NCBI GenBank assembly: GCA_014218235.1
Contig: CM024761.1
Coordinates: forward strand, 94,733,648-94,797,647
Source of the DNA: Colocasia esculenta
Taxonomy: Eukaryota > Streptophyta > Magnoliopsida > Alismatales > Araceae
Direction of reading: 5' to 3'
DNA: 64,000 nucleotides
In this document: piece by piece, positions 43,735-54,621 of the stretch
Layout of the letters: every line of letters begins with the position of its first letter
How positions within the stretch are numbered: position 1 is the stretch's first letter
Translations under genes and position numbers: made by a program
The notes under the pieces: generated by a model
What the model saw: only the letters and a program-made list of their open reading frames with translations
Database searches by the model: none
What the model was told of the DNA's origin: nothing

Positions 43735-44400
43735 TTTAGAGACAGTCTATGCACAATGATACTCGATGTCCAAAAACAAATGATGTTCAAGTGAAGTCGA
43801 TGTGAATATAATCATTGTTGGAATGGAATCGATGTGAACGTAATCTATGTAGAAATGTAATTAATGTTGGAGCAAAATCGACATTGGAGTGAATTCGATG
43901 TTTAGCAGCAATCGATGTTTAAATGAAATCGATGTTGAACTGTAATCGATGTTTAAGTGAAATAGATGTTGAAATGAAATCGATGTTGAATTGTAATCGA
44001 TGTTTAAAAGAAAATTGATGTTGAATTGTAATCAATGTTTAAGTGAAATCGATGTTGAAATGAAATCAATATTCTAAGTGAAATCGATGATTAAGTGAAA
44101 TCGATGTTCTAAGTGAATTGATGTTTAAATGAAATCGATGTTGAACTGAAATCTATATTCGAAGTGAAATCGATGTTTAAATGAAATCGATATTAACCGT
44201 AATCGATGTTTAAGTGAAATCGAAGTTGAAATGAAATATATATTCTAAGTGAAATCGATGTTTAAGTGAAGTCGATGTTAAACCGTAATTGATGTTTTTG
44301 ATGTTTTAAAATGCAGTCGTTGTTCAAATGAAATCGATGTTTAACAGAATCGATGTGATATCAAAACAGTAATCATTGTGAGCTTACAACAGTAGTCGAT
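43735..44400. repeat. ATCGAT palindrome array in Sire-H
   Basis: About 30 'gtgaaatcgatgtt' or 'tgaaatcgatgt' units lie at roughly 20-bp spacing, the reverse-complement counterpart of the Sire-B array. Many units are decayed to ATTGAT or ATCAAT. Confidence 0.8.
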
Positions 44401-44542
44401 GTAGACTTAGGCAAATCATATGCAATTGACTTTTAATAAAAATGAGTGTAAATAACATACTAAATTTGTTTTATTTGATACCTGTTGACAAGCTTCAGAA
44501 AATAGTGTTAGTCAACAATTTCCAGGTTTTGTTGATCACCAA

Positions 44543-44545
<3 letters not shown>

Positions 44546-44583
<38 letters not shown>
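44546..44583. repeat. (TA)n microsatellite
   Basis: An almost uninterrupted TA repeat about 20 bp inside the Sire-H LTR start. The minus-strand open frame over it is an artefact. Confidence 0.85.
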
Positions 44584-44586
<3 letters not shown>

Positions 44587-44603
44587 AGATTGGCTGATCT
44601 TCA

Positions 44604-44879
44604 ATCTCCCCCATTTTGGTGATGACAAAATAGTAAATGTATGTATATGAAAGAACTAAAATAAATTCGCCAGCAACTTCTAAAGTATGTATTTCAGAGT
44701 GTTTTCTCCCCCTTTTTGTTACAAGCAAAAAGAGATGAAGGGAATAAGATGGTATTAATAAGAGAGACAAAGAGAAATGGGAGCCAAAAGAATAAGATGG
44801 TATTAATTAGTGAGGGTCTGAGATGTAGAAGGCAGGAGACAAAAGAGATGCAAGGCGTGAGATAATTGGCCAAGCTTTG
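44604..44879 (-). other. 3' internal end of Sire-H with two polypurine tracts
   Basis: Antisense tracts AAAATGGGGGAGAT (44604-44617) and AACAAAAAGGGGGAG (44707-44721) lie about 100 bp apart, as in Sire-B. The remaining sequence matches 19630-19800 of Sire-B and lies past its extra ORF. Confidence 0.7.
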
Positions 44880-45023
44880 TGTAACACCCCAAAAATTGTA
44901 TTTACTAGAAAAATGTGAATAATTTGATTGTTAAACATCACTACTATCATGAGATGTAATTAACTTTAATTTCGGATTTATTGGTGATAATAAATGTTAT
45001 TCCAGTTTCGTACTAAGAGGTGA
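44880..45023 (+). mobile_element. LTR-D: start of a gypsy-type LTR (left portion)
   Basis: It starts TGTAACACCCCAAAAATTG, the family start sequence, right where the Sire-H internal sequence stops. It is interrupted after 144 bp by Tek-C, whose duplication GGTGA forms its last five bases. It continues at 54271. Confidence 0.6.
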
Positions 45024-48000
45024 TGTAACACCCCGAAAATTCGGTAACTGGAAAATTAGAAATAAATCGAAAATGATAAAAATCAATATTTGTGAAATAG
45101 CAAAAATGCACGTGTCATTATCATACATACAAAAACCGATTAGAAAATTTTCATAAAAATCATAGTTCAACTCTAAATAATACTCCCTAATGACCCACAC
45201 AGAAATTTGTGCAAAGGAAAATCGGATGGTCCAAGTTTAAGGCTTTTTATGACTGAGTGTCGTAATCAGAGAATAAGTCAGGAAATCATTATCAAACATA
45301 TTAGATGAGTCAGAAAATTTAAATAAAAATCATAGATGGGTTTCAAATAATATCCTCTAATGACCAATCTAGAAATTTGGGTCAATAAAATTCATTTGGG
45401 GTATGTTTAAGAGTTATTGTGACATATTGTCGTAATTAGGAAATAAGTTGGACAACCCATTATCAGGTGTATAAAATGAGATCGTAAAGTAAATGAGAAA
45501 TTTATGGTGGACTCCAAACAATATGTGGGGATAGTCCATAAAAGAAATCGGATCAATGGACAACGTAAGACCCATGAACAAATTCAAGTATGAAATTAGT
45601 AAATAAATAACTTTCGTATTATCGGAATAATAGAACTTACGTACCACTATCGTATATGAGAAAACACATCAGAAAAATCCGTAAAAATTATAAATCAACC
45701 CTAAATATTATCCCTAAGCGTTCCACGAAGGAATTCTTGCAACAGAAAATCTGATTGGCTGAGTATGTGTCACATGTGACCAAGTTACCCGAATTAGGAA
45801 ACTAAGTCGGAAAATTGTTAACACGGAAAAATAATCTAAGCATAAATTAAATAAACATATTGGAGAGTCTTCCAACACTATGTATTAGTGACCCATTAAC
45901 ATGATTTGGGCCAGTGGAGCACACATGGCCCAAGGATAGAAATTGGGACAAGAAAATGCCAGAAATTCGTGTCTGTAATTATGCACTGATTAGGGAGGGC
46001 AATTTAGGGTTAAAATAAGGGTGATTAGTCATGTCAGGTAAGCCAAAATCGGACCCAACCCTAAGATGAGGTTTCCTAAACCTTTGCTACCTCCTTTGAG
46101 AGAGAGAATCCTAGATTTTGGAAAGTAGAAAGCAGAATTTGCAGCCCCTTTCCTAGTCCCATTGGGACATGAATTAGAACTCTAAAACTATAAGGACTCC
46201 TCACAAAACGTTTAGGGAAGGGTTAGCAACAAGTTGGGGTCATCAGCAGCAAGGTTGGAACACTGGAGGAGTGGAGAACGGCTAGGGAAAATGTGGTCTT
46301 CCTCAACCTCGCTCTGCATCAACTCAGAAATCTACAGAGAGTTATTAGCATTCAAAGGTAGGTGTTCTCGGGCCAAGATTAAAGAAAACCAACACCATCA
46401 TGTAGTTCTTCGAGTCTAGGTTCATTTGCACTTGGTTTGACTAATTTTCATGGAGTATACATTGTGTATTCGTAGTTGTCCCTAAGTCTCCCACAGTTAG
46501 GGCTTTTCCTGTTCTTCTCATTATGCATGTGATTTGTCACCGAATTAGACTAAACTTTCTTCATGAAAATTATTCTACTTGTAGTCAGGATCATCTTTTA
46601 TGTTGGACATTTTGTCCAAAAGTCTTTCATTAGAGAGTTATAGGCATGGTAAGAGAGTCACTACATGATACTACGATTTCGGGCTGCAATTAGCTTTATG
46701 TTCATCATATATTTCGTAGGATTCAAGACCGAATTAGATCAAACCCCCAACATCAAAGTTCTTCTACTAGTCGTCCTCGTCATATTTTGTGTTGAACGTT
46801 TTGTCTAAATGTCATTCATTAGAGTGTTATAAGAGGGGTAAGTAATCGCTGCATGAGATGTGTTTTCGGGTTACCCTTGACCTATATGTTTTCTGGGAAG
46901 GCCCCTAGTGTCGACACTACTTGATCTAGTGTCGACACACTGTCACAAATTAGCCCAAAAGGTGTTCTGGGAAGGCCTCTTGTGTCGAGACTACTTGATC
47001 TAGTGTCGACACACTGTCCCAGATTGGCACAAATGGTTTTCTGGGAAGGTCTCTAGTGTCGACACTATCTAATGTAGTGTCGACACTACTTGACCAGTTC
47101 TGCATTATTTTGCCTTGTGTTTGAAGCATTGTGTCGACACCAGTAAGGGGTGTGTCGACACTACCCATGCAAAAAAATTGCATATCTTGGGTCTGATCAT
47201 TACATGATGTCTACTAGCATGTGCATGATGTTATATAGTATGCATGGACCTAAAAGAAATCAACCCATTGAAAAATGGTAATGATACGAATATGATTCTA
47301 ATGTGTAATTGTGATTGTCCTTATGTTCATTGGATTATCTTGTGATCTTTCCTATTGTCAATTGAAATGATAAGAATTTGTTGTGAATATGGGGATGAAT
47401 ACATGTTAGTATGGACTTGTTAGTGAAGTTAATATCATGATTTGCATATGAGTTTCAATAGTTACATGCTTTCCGGTGTTCCATTAATTAATTTTCCATA
47501 TGCATACATGCTAGGAAAGATCCGTGACTCGTCACTTACACATTTGCACGAATAGGCACACCCTTCTTGGGGAATTGGGAGTTCTCTGCCGGTTATTCTG
47601 AATTGGTAGACTAGCGACCTTTTCCTTAAGACCTCCGTAAGTCTCCGCTCTCTATGGATTTCCTCATAGATGTCGAGCTAGCTGTACCATGAAGTACCTG
47701 GAGATAGAAAGCACATGTCCTGCATACGATCTGTCTTTAGAAACATCCTCATTTCAAGACATTAATGGATTATGAAACATGATACGTCGTTATACTGCCT
47801 TTTGTTCTCTCGAGCTATTCGTCATACCTTGACTCTATGAATGATCATGTTCCTTTTACTATGAGCTTGTCATTGAAACTCTGTGGTCATAATATGAATA
47901 TGTTTGTTCGGCACAACGTGGGACTTCGGTCCATTTGACCAATGTCTGTGCAATAGGGGCCCCGTCTGGTCCTGGGGAGGAGCGCCCCAACGTGCTTATT

Positions 48001-48749
48001 AACCGCGGCAGTATGGATTCTTGGTGCTTGGCATAGCACAACGAACACGCAAGATTGTGAAAATGTGCCTTCGTTTGATATGATAAGTTTGATCTAATAT
48101 GATATGATAAGATTTGATATGATACGTCTGATCATGTGAACGCATGATATCTGTTTGAATATGGCAAATCTCTTTTGATACGATTCTACTCTTGAAATAT
48201 CTGTCCCTTGTATATGCAACTCGACATTTGATCTGAAATGATATCTGTTCTACTCTGCTATTCAATCTGTTAGTATTGCATGCATTGTCATCATATACAT
48301 GTTCATATCTTGCCTAATTAAAATGTTAATCACGTATATTAGTGCCCGCACGATATTGAGATTTAAATCCTACTGAGCTAGTTCGCTCACCCTATCATCC
48401 TGCCCTTTTCAGGTAGTGATGAGGAACCAGTGGAGACCGATGAGGCTGGGCAAGAGTGATGAGCACCCTCCATATGACAGTTGACAGTTTAGAAATAGAC
48501 ATTTGAGTAGTCGATGTAGTAGAGAAACATTGTTATTTGAATAATGAACCATTTTCAGTGAGTTCTTTCAATGTAAGGTTTTAACTAGTGGATTGAAATG
48601 GAATAAAGAGTACCTTTGATGACGTTATTATGACCTGAAATGTGTGGTTATATGTAATTGTGACTCTGTGTTACTCAACTGTGATACATCTATTTGTATC
48701 GTTCATGTCTCCCGGTATTTATTCTACTGCTAAATATCAGGGCGTGACA
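45024..48749 (+). repeat. 5' LTR of Tek-C (3,726 bp)
   Basis: It starts TGTAACACCCCG and ends AGGGCGTGACA. It carries a donor-like AAAG/GTAGGT (GT at 46358), a GTGTCGACAC array (46905-47165), the landmark 'gtctggtcctggggaggagcgcccc' and an acceptor-like CCTTTTCAG/G (48412). The spacing of these landmarks matches Tek-A. Confidence 0.92.
46905..47165. repeat. GTGTCGACAC palindrome array in the Tek-C 5' LTR
   Basis: Copies occur at about 46909, 46932, 46981 (one change), 47003, 47056, 47076, 47131 and 47154. They lie in pairs within a repeat of about 70 bp that begins 'ttttctgggaaggcctctagtgtcgacac'. The 3' LTR has the partly decayed counterpart at 52840-53100. The core is the same as in Sire-A. 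Confidence 0.85.
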
Positions 48750-48751
48750 GT

Positions 48752-48764
48752 TGGTATCAGAGCC
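48752..48764 (+). other. Primer binding site of Tek-C (iMet type)
   Basis: TGGTATCAGAGCC follows the LTR terminus after two bases and is a full match to the usual plant iMet primer site. Confidence 0.92.
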
Positions 48765-48933
48765 CTAAATTTTAGGGTCCAAGGGAATAGGAACATAGGA
48801 TGAAACTAGATCACACGAGTCAAAATCTGTCGTACCTAATGTAAGCTTGGGTAGAACCATGGGAATGGAAGTCACATGTGATATATTTAGATGACCGACT
48901 CATATTATTATCTTGAAGGTATTTATTACCTCA

Positions 48934-50801
48934 ATGGTCACTGAACGTGCCCAGGCTAGGAGCATGCAACAAACAATACAGAACTTGACTCAGGCTATCC
49001 TGCAAGCCACCCAGGGTGGAGGTAACCACGGAGCTGGTGATCTCCATCGGAATTTTCAGAATATGGATCCACCTAGGTTTGAAGGGCGTACTGACCCAGA
49101 TGTTGCTGAACACTGGGTTAAGAAAATTGAAAGGATATTCAGGGTCATGCAATGCACAGACCAGAACAAAGTAATGCTGGTGACTTTCCAATTGGAAAAG
49201 GATGCCAGGGCATGGTGGGAGTCGGTAGAAGCAACACTGAATGGCCAGCAACTAACATGGGCTCAGTTCATTGAGCAATTCAACACCAAGTACATTTATG
49301 AGAGGGTCCAGGAATGGAAAGCAGTCGAATTTGCGGCTTTGAAGCAGAGAGGGCTTAATGTGGCCGAGTATGAGGCCCAATTCTCTCGTCTGTCCCGATA
49401 TGCTGTTCACTTGATTGGGACATAAAGGATGAAGGCGAAACGCTTTCTGAATGGGTTGAGGCCCCAGTTCATTACTCAACTAGCGCCAATGGACATTCAA
49501 ACCTATGCTGACATGGTAAAGAAGGCTCAGTGATTGGAAGATGCCATGGAGACTGCCGAAAGAATTAAGGGAAAATCCGTGAAAAGGGAGCAAGTGTCTT
49601 CTACAGGAAGGTATCAGCCGACCAGTGGGAAGAAAATGCCCAATGGCGGAGTAAATGAACTAGCTGATAAAAAGCCAAAGGAGTTAGGTAAGCAGATAGT
49701 GGTGACATCGGGAGAGAGGTGCAAACTTTGTGACAAAGCTGGTCACTGGTCTGAACAATGCTGGAGAGCGCATGAGAGATGCCTGCCATGTGGTAGTCGT
49801 GACCATAGGATCTCGGACTGCCCAATGCTGAAAGAACAAGCCCCTCAAGACAAGCGTCTGAATGGACAGAAGAGGCAAGGCCGTTTGCAAGCTATTCAAG
49901 AACCTGAAGCTGCTGAAGAAGGAGGTATCATGGAAGGTACACTTACTATTCTTTCCCGACCCGCATATGTTCTCTTTGATACGGGAGCTACGCATTCCTT
50001 TATATCTCAAACATTTGTTGACAACCTACCTATGAAGTTCGGAATAGTTGTGTCAACCCTGATTGGTCCTGGCACCAATCTTACAAACCTTATACCATCT
50101 AGTGAAGTGATGATTGACACCCAAAACCTACCAGCAAATTTATATGTATGGATATGGAGGGGTATGATGTGATACTCAGAGCAGATTGGTTGTATGAACA
50201 TGGGGCTAGTATCAACTGCAGGAGAAGTCGGGCAACCTTTAGCCATTACCCAAAACTAGTGTTCACAGGGGATAGAAATCACAGGAGATTGTCACTTATC
50301 TCTGCATTACAAGCCAAGAGGATGTTGAGGAAAGGTTGTATGGCCTTTCTTGCTGCTGTTGTCATCACAAAGAACGAAGTCAAAGTTGAGGACATCCATG
50401 TTGTCAGCGAGTACGCTGACGTTTTTCCAGAAGACTTGCCAGGAATTCCTCTTGAGCGAGAGGTCGATTTTAACATCGAGTTGGTCCGTGGAGCAGCACT
50501 AGTATGTAGGGCACCATAAAGAATGTCTCCGGCAGAACTGAAGGAATTAAAATAGCAACTGATGGAACTGTTAGAGAAGGGTTTCATCCGACCAAGTACA
50601 TCGCCTTGGGGTGCACCTGTCCTCTTCGTCAAGAAGAAAGATGGGTCGATAAGGCTATGTATAGATTACAGACAACTAAACCAGTTAACTATCAAGAACA
50701 AATACCCTCTGCCAAGGATTGATGAGTTGTTTGATCAATTATCTGGAGCTAAATACTTCTCTAAAATAGATCTCAGATCCGGTTATCATCAATTGAGGTA
50801 A
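48934..50801 (+). pseudogene. gag-pol: Tek-C gag-protease-RT fragment (broken, truncated in RT)
   Basis: The start MVTERAQARSMQQTIQNLTQ lies 170 bases after the primer site. The Retrotrans_gag domain covers about residues 45-150 ('PPRFEGRTDPDVAEHWVKKI', 'LEKDARAWWESVEATLNG'). Two intact zinc knuckles follow, CKLCDKAGHWSEQC (49721) and CLPCGSRDHRISDC. The aspartic protease motif FDTGATHSFIS lies near 49976. After a frameshift near 50140 come the linker 'VVSEYADVFPEDLPGIPLER' and RT N-terminus 'GFIRPSTSPWGAPVLFVKKK' to 'KYFSKIDLRSGYHQLR'. Stops are TAA 49423, TGA 49531 (CGA or similar), TAA 50517 and TAG 50553. Sequence ends just after RT motif A; the rest of pol is gone. Confidence 0.9.
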
Positions 50802-50958
50802 AGGAGAGGTATCATTTCTAACTCATTTTTATTTGACCATGAAGTGACATCATCAATCAATCATTATGTCATGAGTAAATTCACAATTTGATTCCCTGTA
50901 AGTCCAGCCCGTAAACACATGTGAATTTGGGGACCAAATTCTTTTAAGTGGGGGAGGA
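50802..50958 (+). other. Deletion scar and polypurine tract of Tek-C
   Basis: The RT frame runs into a short stretch unlike RT, then the conserved 3' end 'gaatttggggaccaaattc' and the polypurine tract AAGTGGGGGAGGA at 50946-50958. Around 3 kb of pol normally found here is missing. Confidence 0.75.
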
Positions 50959-53900
50959 TGTAACACCCCGAAAATTTGGTAACTAGAAAATTAGAAATAA
51001 ATCGAAAACGATAAAAATCAATATTTGTGAAATAGCAAAAATGCACGTGTCATTATCATACATACAAATACCCATTAGAAAATTTTCATAAAAATCATAG
51101 TTCAACTCTAAATAATACTCCCTAATGACCCACATAGAAATTCGCTCAAAGGAAAATCAGATGGTTCAAGTTTAAGGCATTTTATGACTTAGTGTCGTTA
51201 TCAGGGAATAAGTCAGGAAATCATTATCACACATACTTAGATGAGTCAGAAATTTTAAATAAAAATCATAGATGGACTTCAAATAATATCCTCTAATGAC
51301 TAATCTAGAAATTTGGGTCAATAAAATTCATTTGGGGTATGTTTAAGAGTTATTGTGACTTATTGTTGTAATTAGGAAATAAGTTGGACAACCCATTATC
51401 AGGTGTATAAAATGAGATCATAAACTAAATGAGAAATTTATGGTGGACTCCAAACAATATGTGGGGATAGTCCATAAAAGAAATCGGATCAATGGACAAC
51501 GTAAGACCCATGAACAAATTCAAGTATGAAATTAGTAAATAAATAACTTCCGTATTATTGGAATAATAGAACTTACATACCACTATCGTACATGACAAAA
51601 CACATCGTAAAATTCCATAAAAATTATAAACCAACCCTAAATATTATCCTAAGTGTTCCACGAAGGAATTTGTGCAATGGAAAATCTGATGGGCCGAGTA
51701 TGTGTCACATGTGACTAAGTTACCCGAATTAGGAAACTAAGTCGGAAAATTGTTAACACGGAAAAATAATCCAACCATAAATTAAATAAACATATTGGAG
51801 AGACTTCCAACACCATGTATTAGTAACCCTTTAACAAGATTTTGCCCAATGGAGCACACTTGGCCCAAGGATAGAAATTGGGACAAGAAAATACCAAAAA
51901 TTCGTGTATGTAATTATGCAGTGATTAGGGAGGGCAATTTAGGGTTAAAATAAGGGTGATTAGTCATGTAAGGTAAGCCAAAATCGGACCCAACCCTAAG
52001 AGGAGGTTTCCTAAATCTTTGCTACCTCCTTTGAGAGAGAGAATCCCAGATTTTGGAAAGTAGAAAGCAGAAATCGCAGCCCCTTTCCTAGTCCTATTGG
52101 GACATGAATTAGAACTCGAAAACTTTAAGGACTCCTCACAAAACGTTTAGGGAAGGGTTAGCAACAAGTTGGGGTCGTGAGCAGCAAGGTTGGAGCACTG
52201 GAGGAGTGGAGAACGGCTGGGGAAAACGTGGTCCTCCCCAACCTCGCTCTGCATCAACCCAGAAATCTGCAGGGAGTTATTAGCATTTAAAGATAGGTGT
52301 TCTCAGGCCAAGATTAAAGATAACCAACACCATCATGTAGTTCTTCGAGTCTAGGTTCATTTGCACTTGGTTTGACTAATTTTTATGGAGTATACATTGT
52401 GTATTTGTAGTTGTCCCTAAGTCTCGCACAGTTAGGGCTTTTCCCGTTCTTCTCATTATGCACGTGATTTGCACCGAATTAGACTAAACTTCCTTCATAA
52501 AAGTTCTTCTACTTGTAGTCACGATCATCTTTTATGTTGGATGTTTTGTCCAAAAGTCTTTTGTTAGAGAGTTATAAGCATGGTAAGAGAGTCACTGCAT
52601 GATACTGTGATTTCGGGCTGCACTTAGCTTTATGTTCTTCATATATTTATTGGGATTTGAGACCGAATTAGATCAAACTCCTAACATTAAAGTTCTTCTA
52701 CTAGTGGTCCTCATTAGATTTTGTGTTGAATATTTTGTCTAAATGTCATTTGTTAGAGAGTTATAAGAGGGGTAAGTAAATCGCTGCATGAGATGTGTTT
52801 TGGGGTTACCCTTGACCTATATGTTTTCTGGGATGGCCTCTAGTGTTGACACTACTTGATCTAGTGTCGGCACACTGTGCCAAATTAGCCCAAAAGGTCT
52901 TCTGGGAAGGCCTCTAGTGCCGACACTACTCGATCTAGTGTCGACACACTGTCCTAGATTGCCACAAAAGGTTTTCTTGGAAGGTCTCTAGTGTCGACAC
53001 TACCTGATCTAGCGTCAACACTACTTGACCAGTTCTGCATTATTTTGCCTTGTGTTTGAAGCATTGTGTCGACACTAGTAAGGGGTGTGTCGACACTACC
53101 CTTGCAAAAAAAATGCATATCTTGGGTCTGATCATTACATGATGTCTACTAGCATGTGCATGATGTTATATAGTATGCATGGACCTAAAAGAAATCAACC
53201 CATTGAAAAATGGTAATGATACGAATATGATTCTCATGTGTAATTGTGATTGTCCTTATGTTCATTGGATTATCTTGTGATCTTTCCTATTGTCAATTGA
53301 AATGATAAGAATTTGTTGTGAATACATCTTAGTATGGACTTGTTAGTGAAGTTAATATCATGATTTGCATATGAGTTTCAATAGTTACATGCTTTTCGGT
53401 GGCCATAATATGAATATGTTTGTTCGGCACAATGTGGGACTTCGGTCCAATTGACCAATGCCTGTGCAATAGGGGCCCTGTCTGGTCCTGGGGAGGAGTG
53501 CCCCAATGTACTTATTAACCGCGGGAGTATGGACTCTTGGTGCTTGGCATAGCACAACGAACACACAAGATTGTGAAAATGTGCATTTATTTGATATGAT
53601 AAGTTTGATCTGATATGATATGATAAGATTTGATATGATACGTCTGATCATGTGAACGCATGATATCTGTTTGAATATGGAAAATCTCTTTTGATACGAT
53701 TCTACTCTTGAAATATTTGTCCCTTGTATATGCAACTCGACATTTGATCAGATATGATATCTGTTCTACTCTGATATTCAATCGGTTAGTATTGCATGCA
53801 TTATCATCATATACATGTTCATATCTTGCCTAATTAAAATGTTAATCACGTATATTAGTGCCCGCACGATATTGATATCTAAATCCTACTGAGCTACTTC

Positions 53901-54265
53901 ACTCACCCTATCATCCTGCCCTTTTTAGGTAGTGATGAGGAACCAGTGGAGACCGATGGGGCCGGGCAAGAGTGATGAGCACCCTCCATATGACAGATGA
54001 CAGTTTAGAAATAGACATTTGAGTAGTCGATGTATTAGAGAAACATTGTTATTTGAATAATGAACCCTTTTCAGTGTGTTCTTTCTATGTAAGGTTTTAA
54101 CGAGTGGATTGAAATGGAATAAAGAGTACCTTTGATGACGTTATTATGATCTGAAATGTGTGGTTATATGTAATTGTGACTATGCGTTACTCAACTGTGA
54201 TACGTCTATTTGTATCGTTCACGTCTCCCGGTATTTATTCCACTGCTAAATATCGGGGCGTGACA
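50959..54265 (+). repeat. 3' LTR of Tek-C (3,307 bp, with a 405-bp deletion)
   Basis: It matches the 5' LTR until 'ttacatgcttttcggt' (53400), then jumps to 'ggccataatatg', equivalent to 47885. The lost part is about 47479-47883. Its donor-like site is mutated (AAAG/ATAGGT at 52293) whereas the acceptor-like site is kept (53928). Confidence 0.92.
52840..53100. repeat. GTGTCGACAC palindrome array in the Tek-C 3' LTR
   Basis: The array corresponds to that in the 5' LTR but several copies are decayed (GTGTTGACAC, GTGTCGGCAC, GTGCCGACAC, GCGTCAACAC), mostly by transitions at CpG. Confidence 0.8.
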
Positions 54266-54270
54266 GGTGA

Positions 54271-54621
54271 GCGCTCCGACAGGATGACACCGAAATTCTC
54301 TAATGAAAATGAAATCCGAGAATACCATAATTTCCAGAAAATTATGCTGATATTAGAAATGTAAATATCCAGAATTTTTGACATGCAGATTTCGAGATTA
54401 AGCTGACGTAACTATTTTTTGGGCAATTTTTTCTAGGTAAATAATAAATTCTAAAAATTAAACTAAAATTACAATAATCTGTAAAACCTTCTTATTAGTT
54501 TATGGTCGGAATTTCAACTTGAATGGATGTGATTTGGATATAAGAATTTATGAACAAATGGGCTAGCTGAATTATTGCCCAATTACGTTAACCATTTTTT
54601 GGGATTTTTCTTGCTTACGCA
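54271..54621 (+). mobile_element. LTR-D: continuation after Tek-C
   Basis: It follows the right GGTGA copy of Tek-C. It is AT-rich, without genes, and plausibly the U3 part of LTR-D ('aacaaatgggctagctgaattattgccc' is like U3 sequence elsewhere). It stops where Tek-E starts. Confidence 0.45.

Larger units (their letters stand above)
42475..44603 (-). repeat. 3' LTR of Sire-H
   Basis: Antisense it starts TGAAGATCAGCC right after the polypurine tract GGGGGAGAT. It contains a (TA)n run (44546-44583), an ATCGAT array (43735-44400) and a run of eight C near its end. It lacks the 320-bp segment found in the 3' LTR of Sire-B. Confidence 0.75.
42475..44879 (-). mobile_element. Sire-H: antisense Sirevirus-like element, 3' end only
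   Basis: On the minus strand, 44879-44604 matches Sire-B just upstream of its 3' LTR ('caaagcttggc', then 'tttgtctcctgccttctacat'), including two polypurine tracts. An LTR follows from 44603 to about 42475. It ends antisense in 'agcaatccattcacccccccc', the same terminal block as Sire-B. The element is cut at 44879 by LTR-D, so gag-pol is absent here. The boundary at 42475 is inferred from TG...CA. Confidence 0.75.
45024..54265 (+). mobile_element. Tek-C: internally deleted Ty3/gypsy retrotransposon (Tekay/Del-like)
   Basis: The element has long LTRs at 45024-48749 and 50959-54265, an intact iMet-type primer binding site, gag, protease and the start of RT, then an abrupt jump to the 3' end. 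The target duplication GGTGA is exact at 45019-45023 and 54266-54270. LTRs differ by scattered, mostly transition, changes (about 5% over the first 130 bp by eye) plus one 405-bp deletion. It cannot encode RT, RNase H or integrase. Confidence 0.93.

Noticed and set aside
44880..45023. A tandem LTR start (TGTAACACCCC at 44880 and again at 45024) read as a duplicated LTR
   Set aside because: The exact GGTGA duplication around Tek-C shows that 45024 is a separate insertion into an older LTR (LTR-D).
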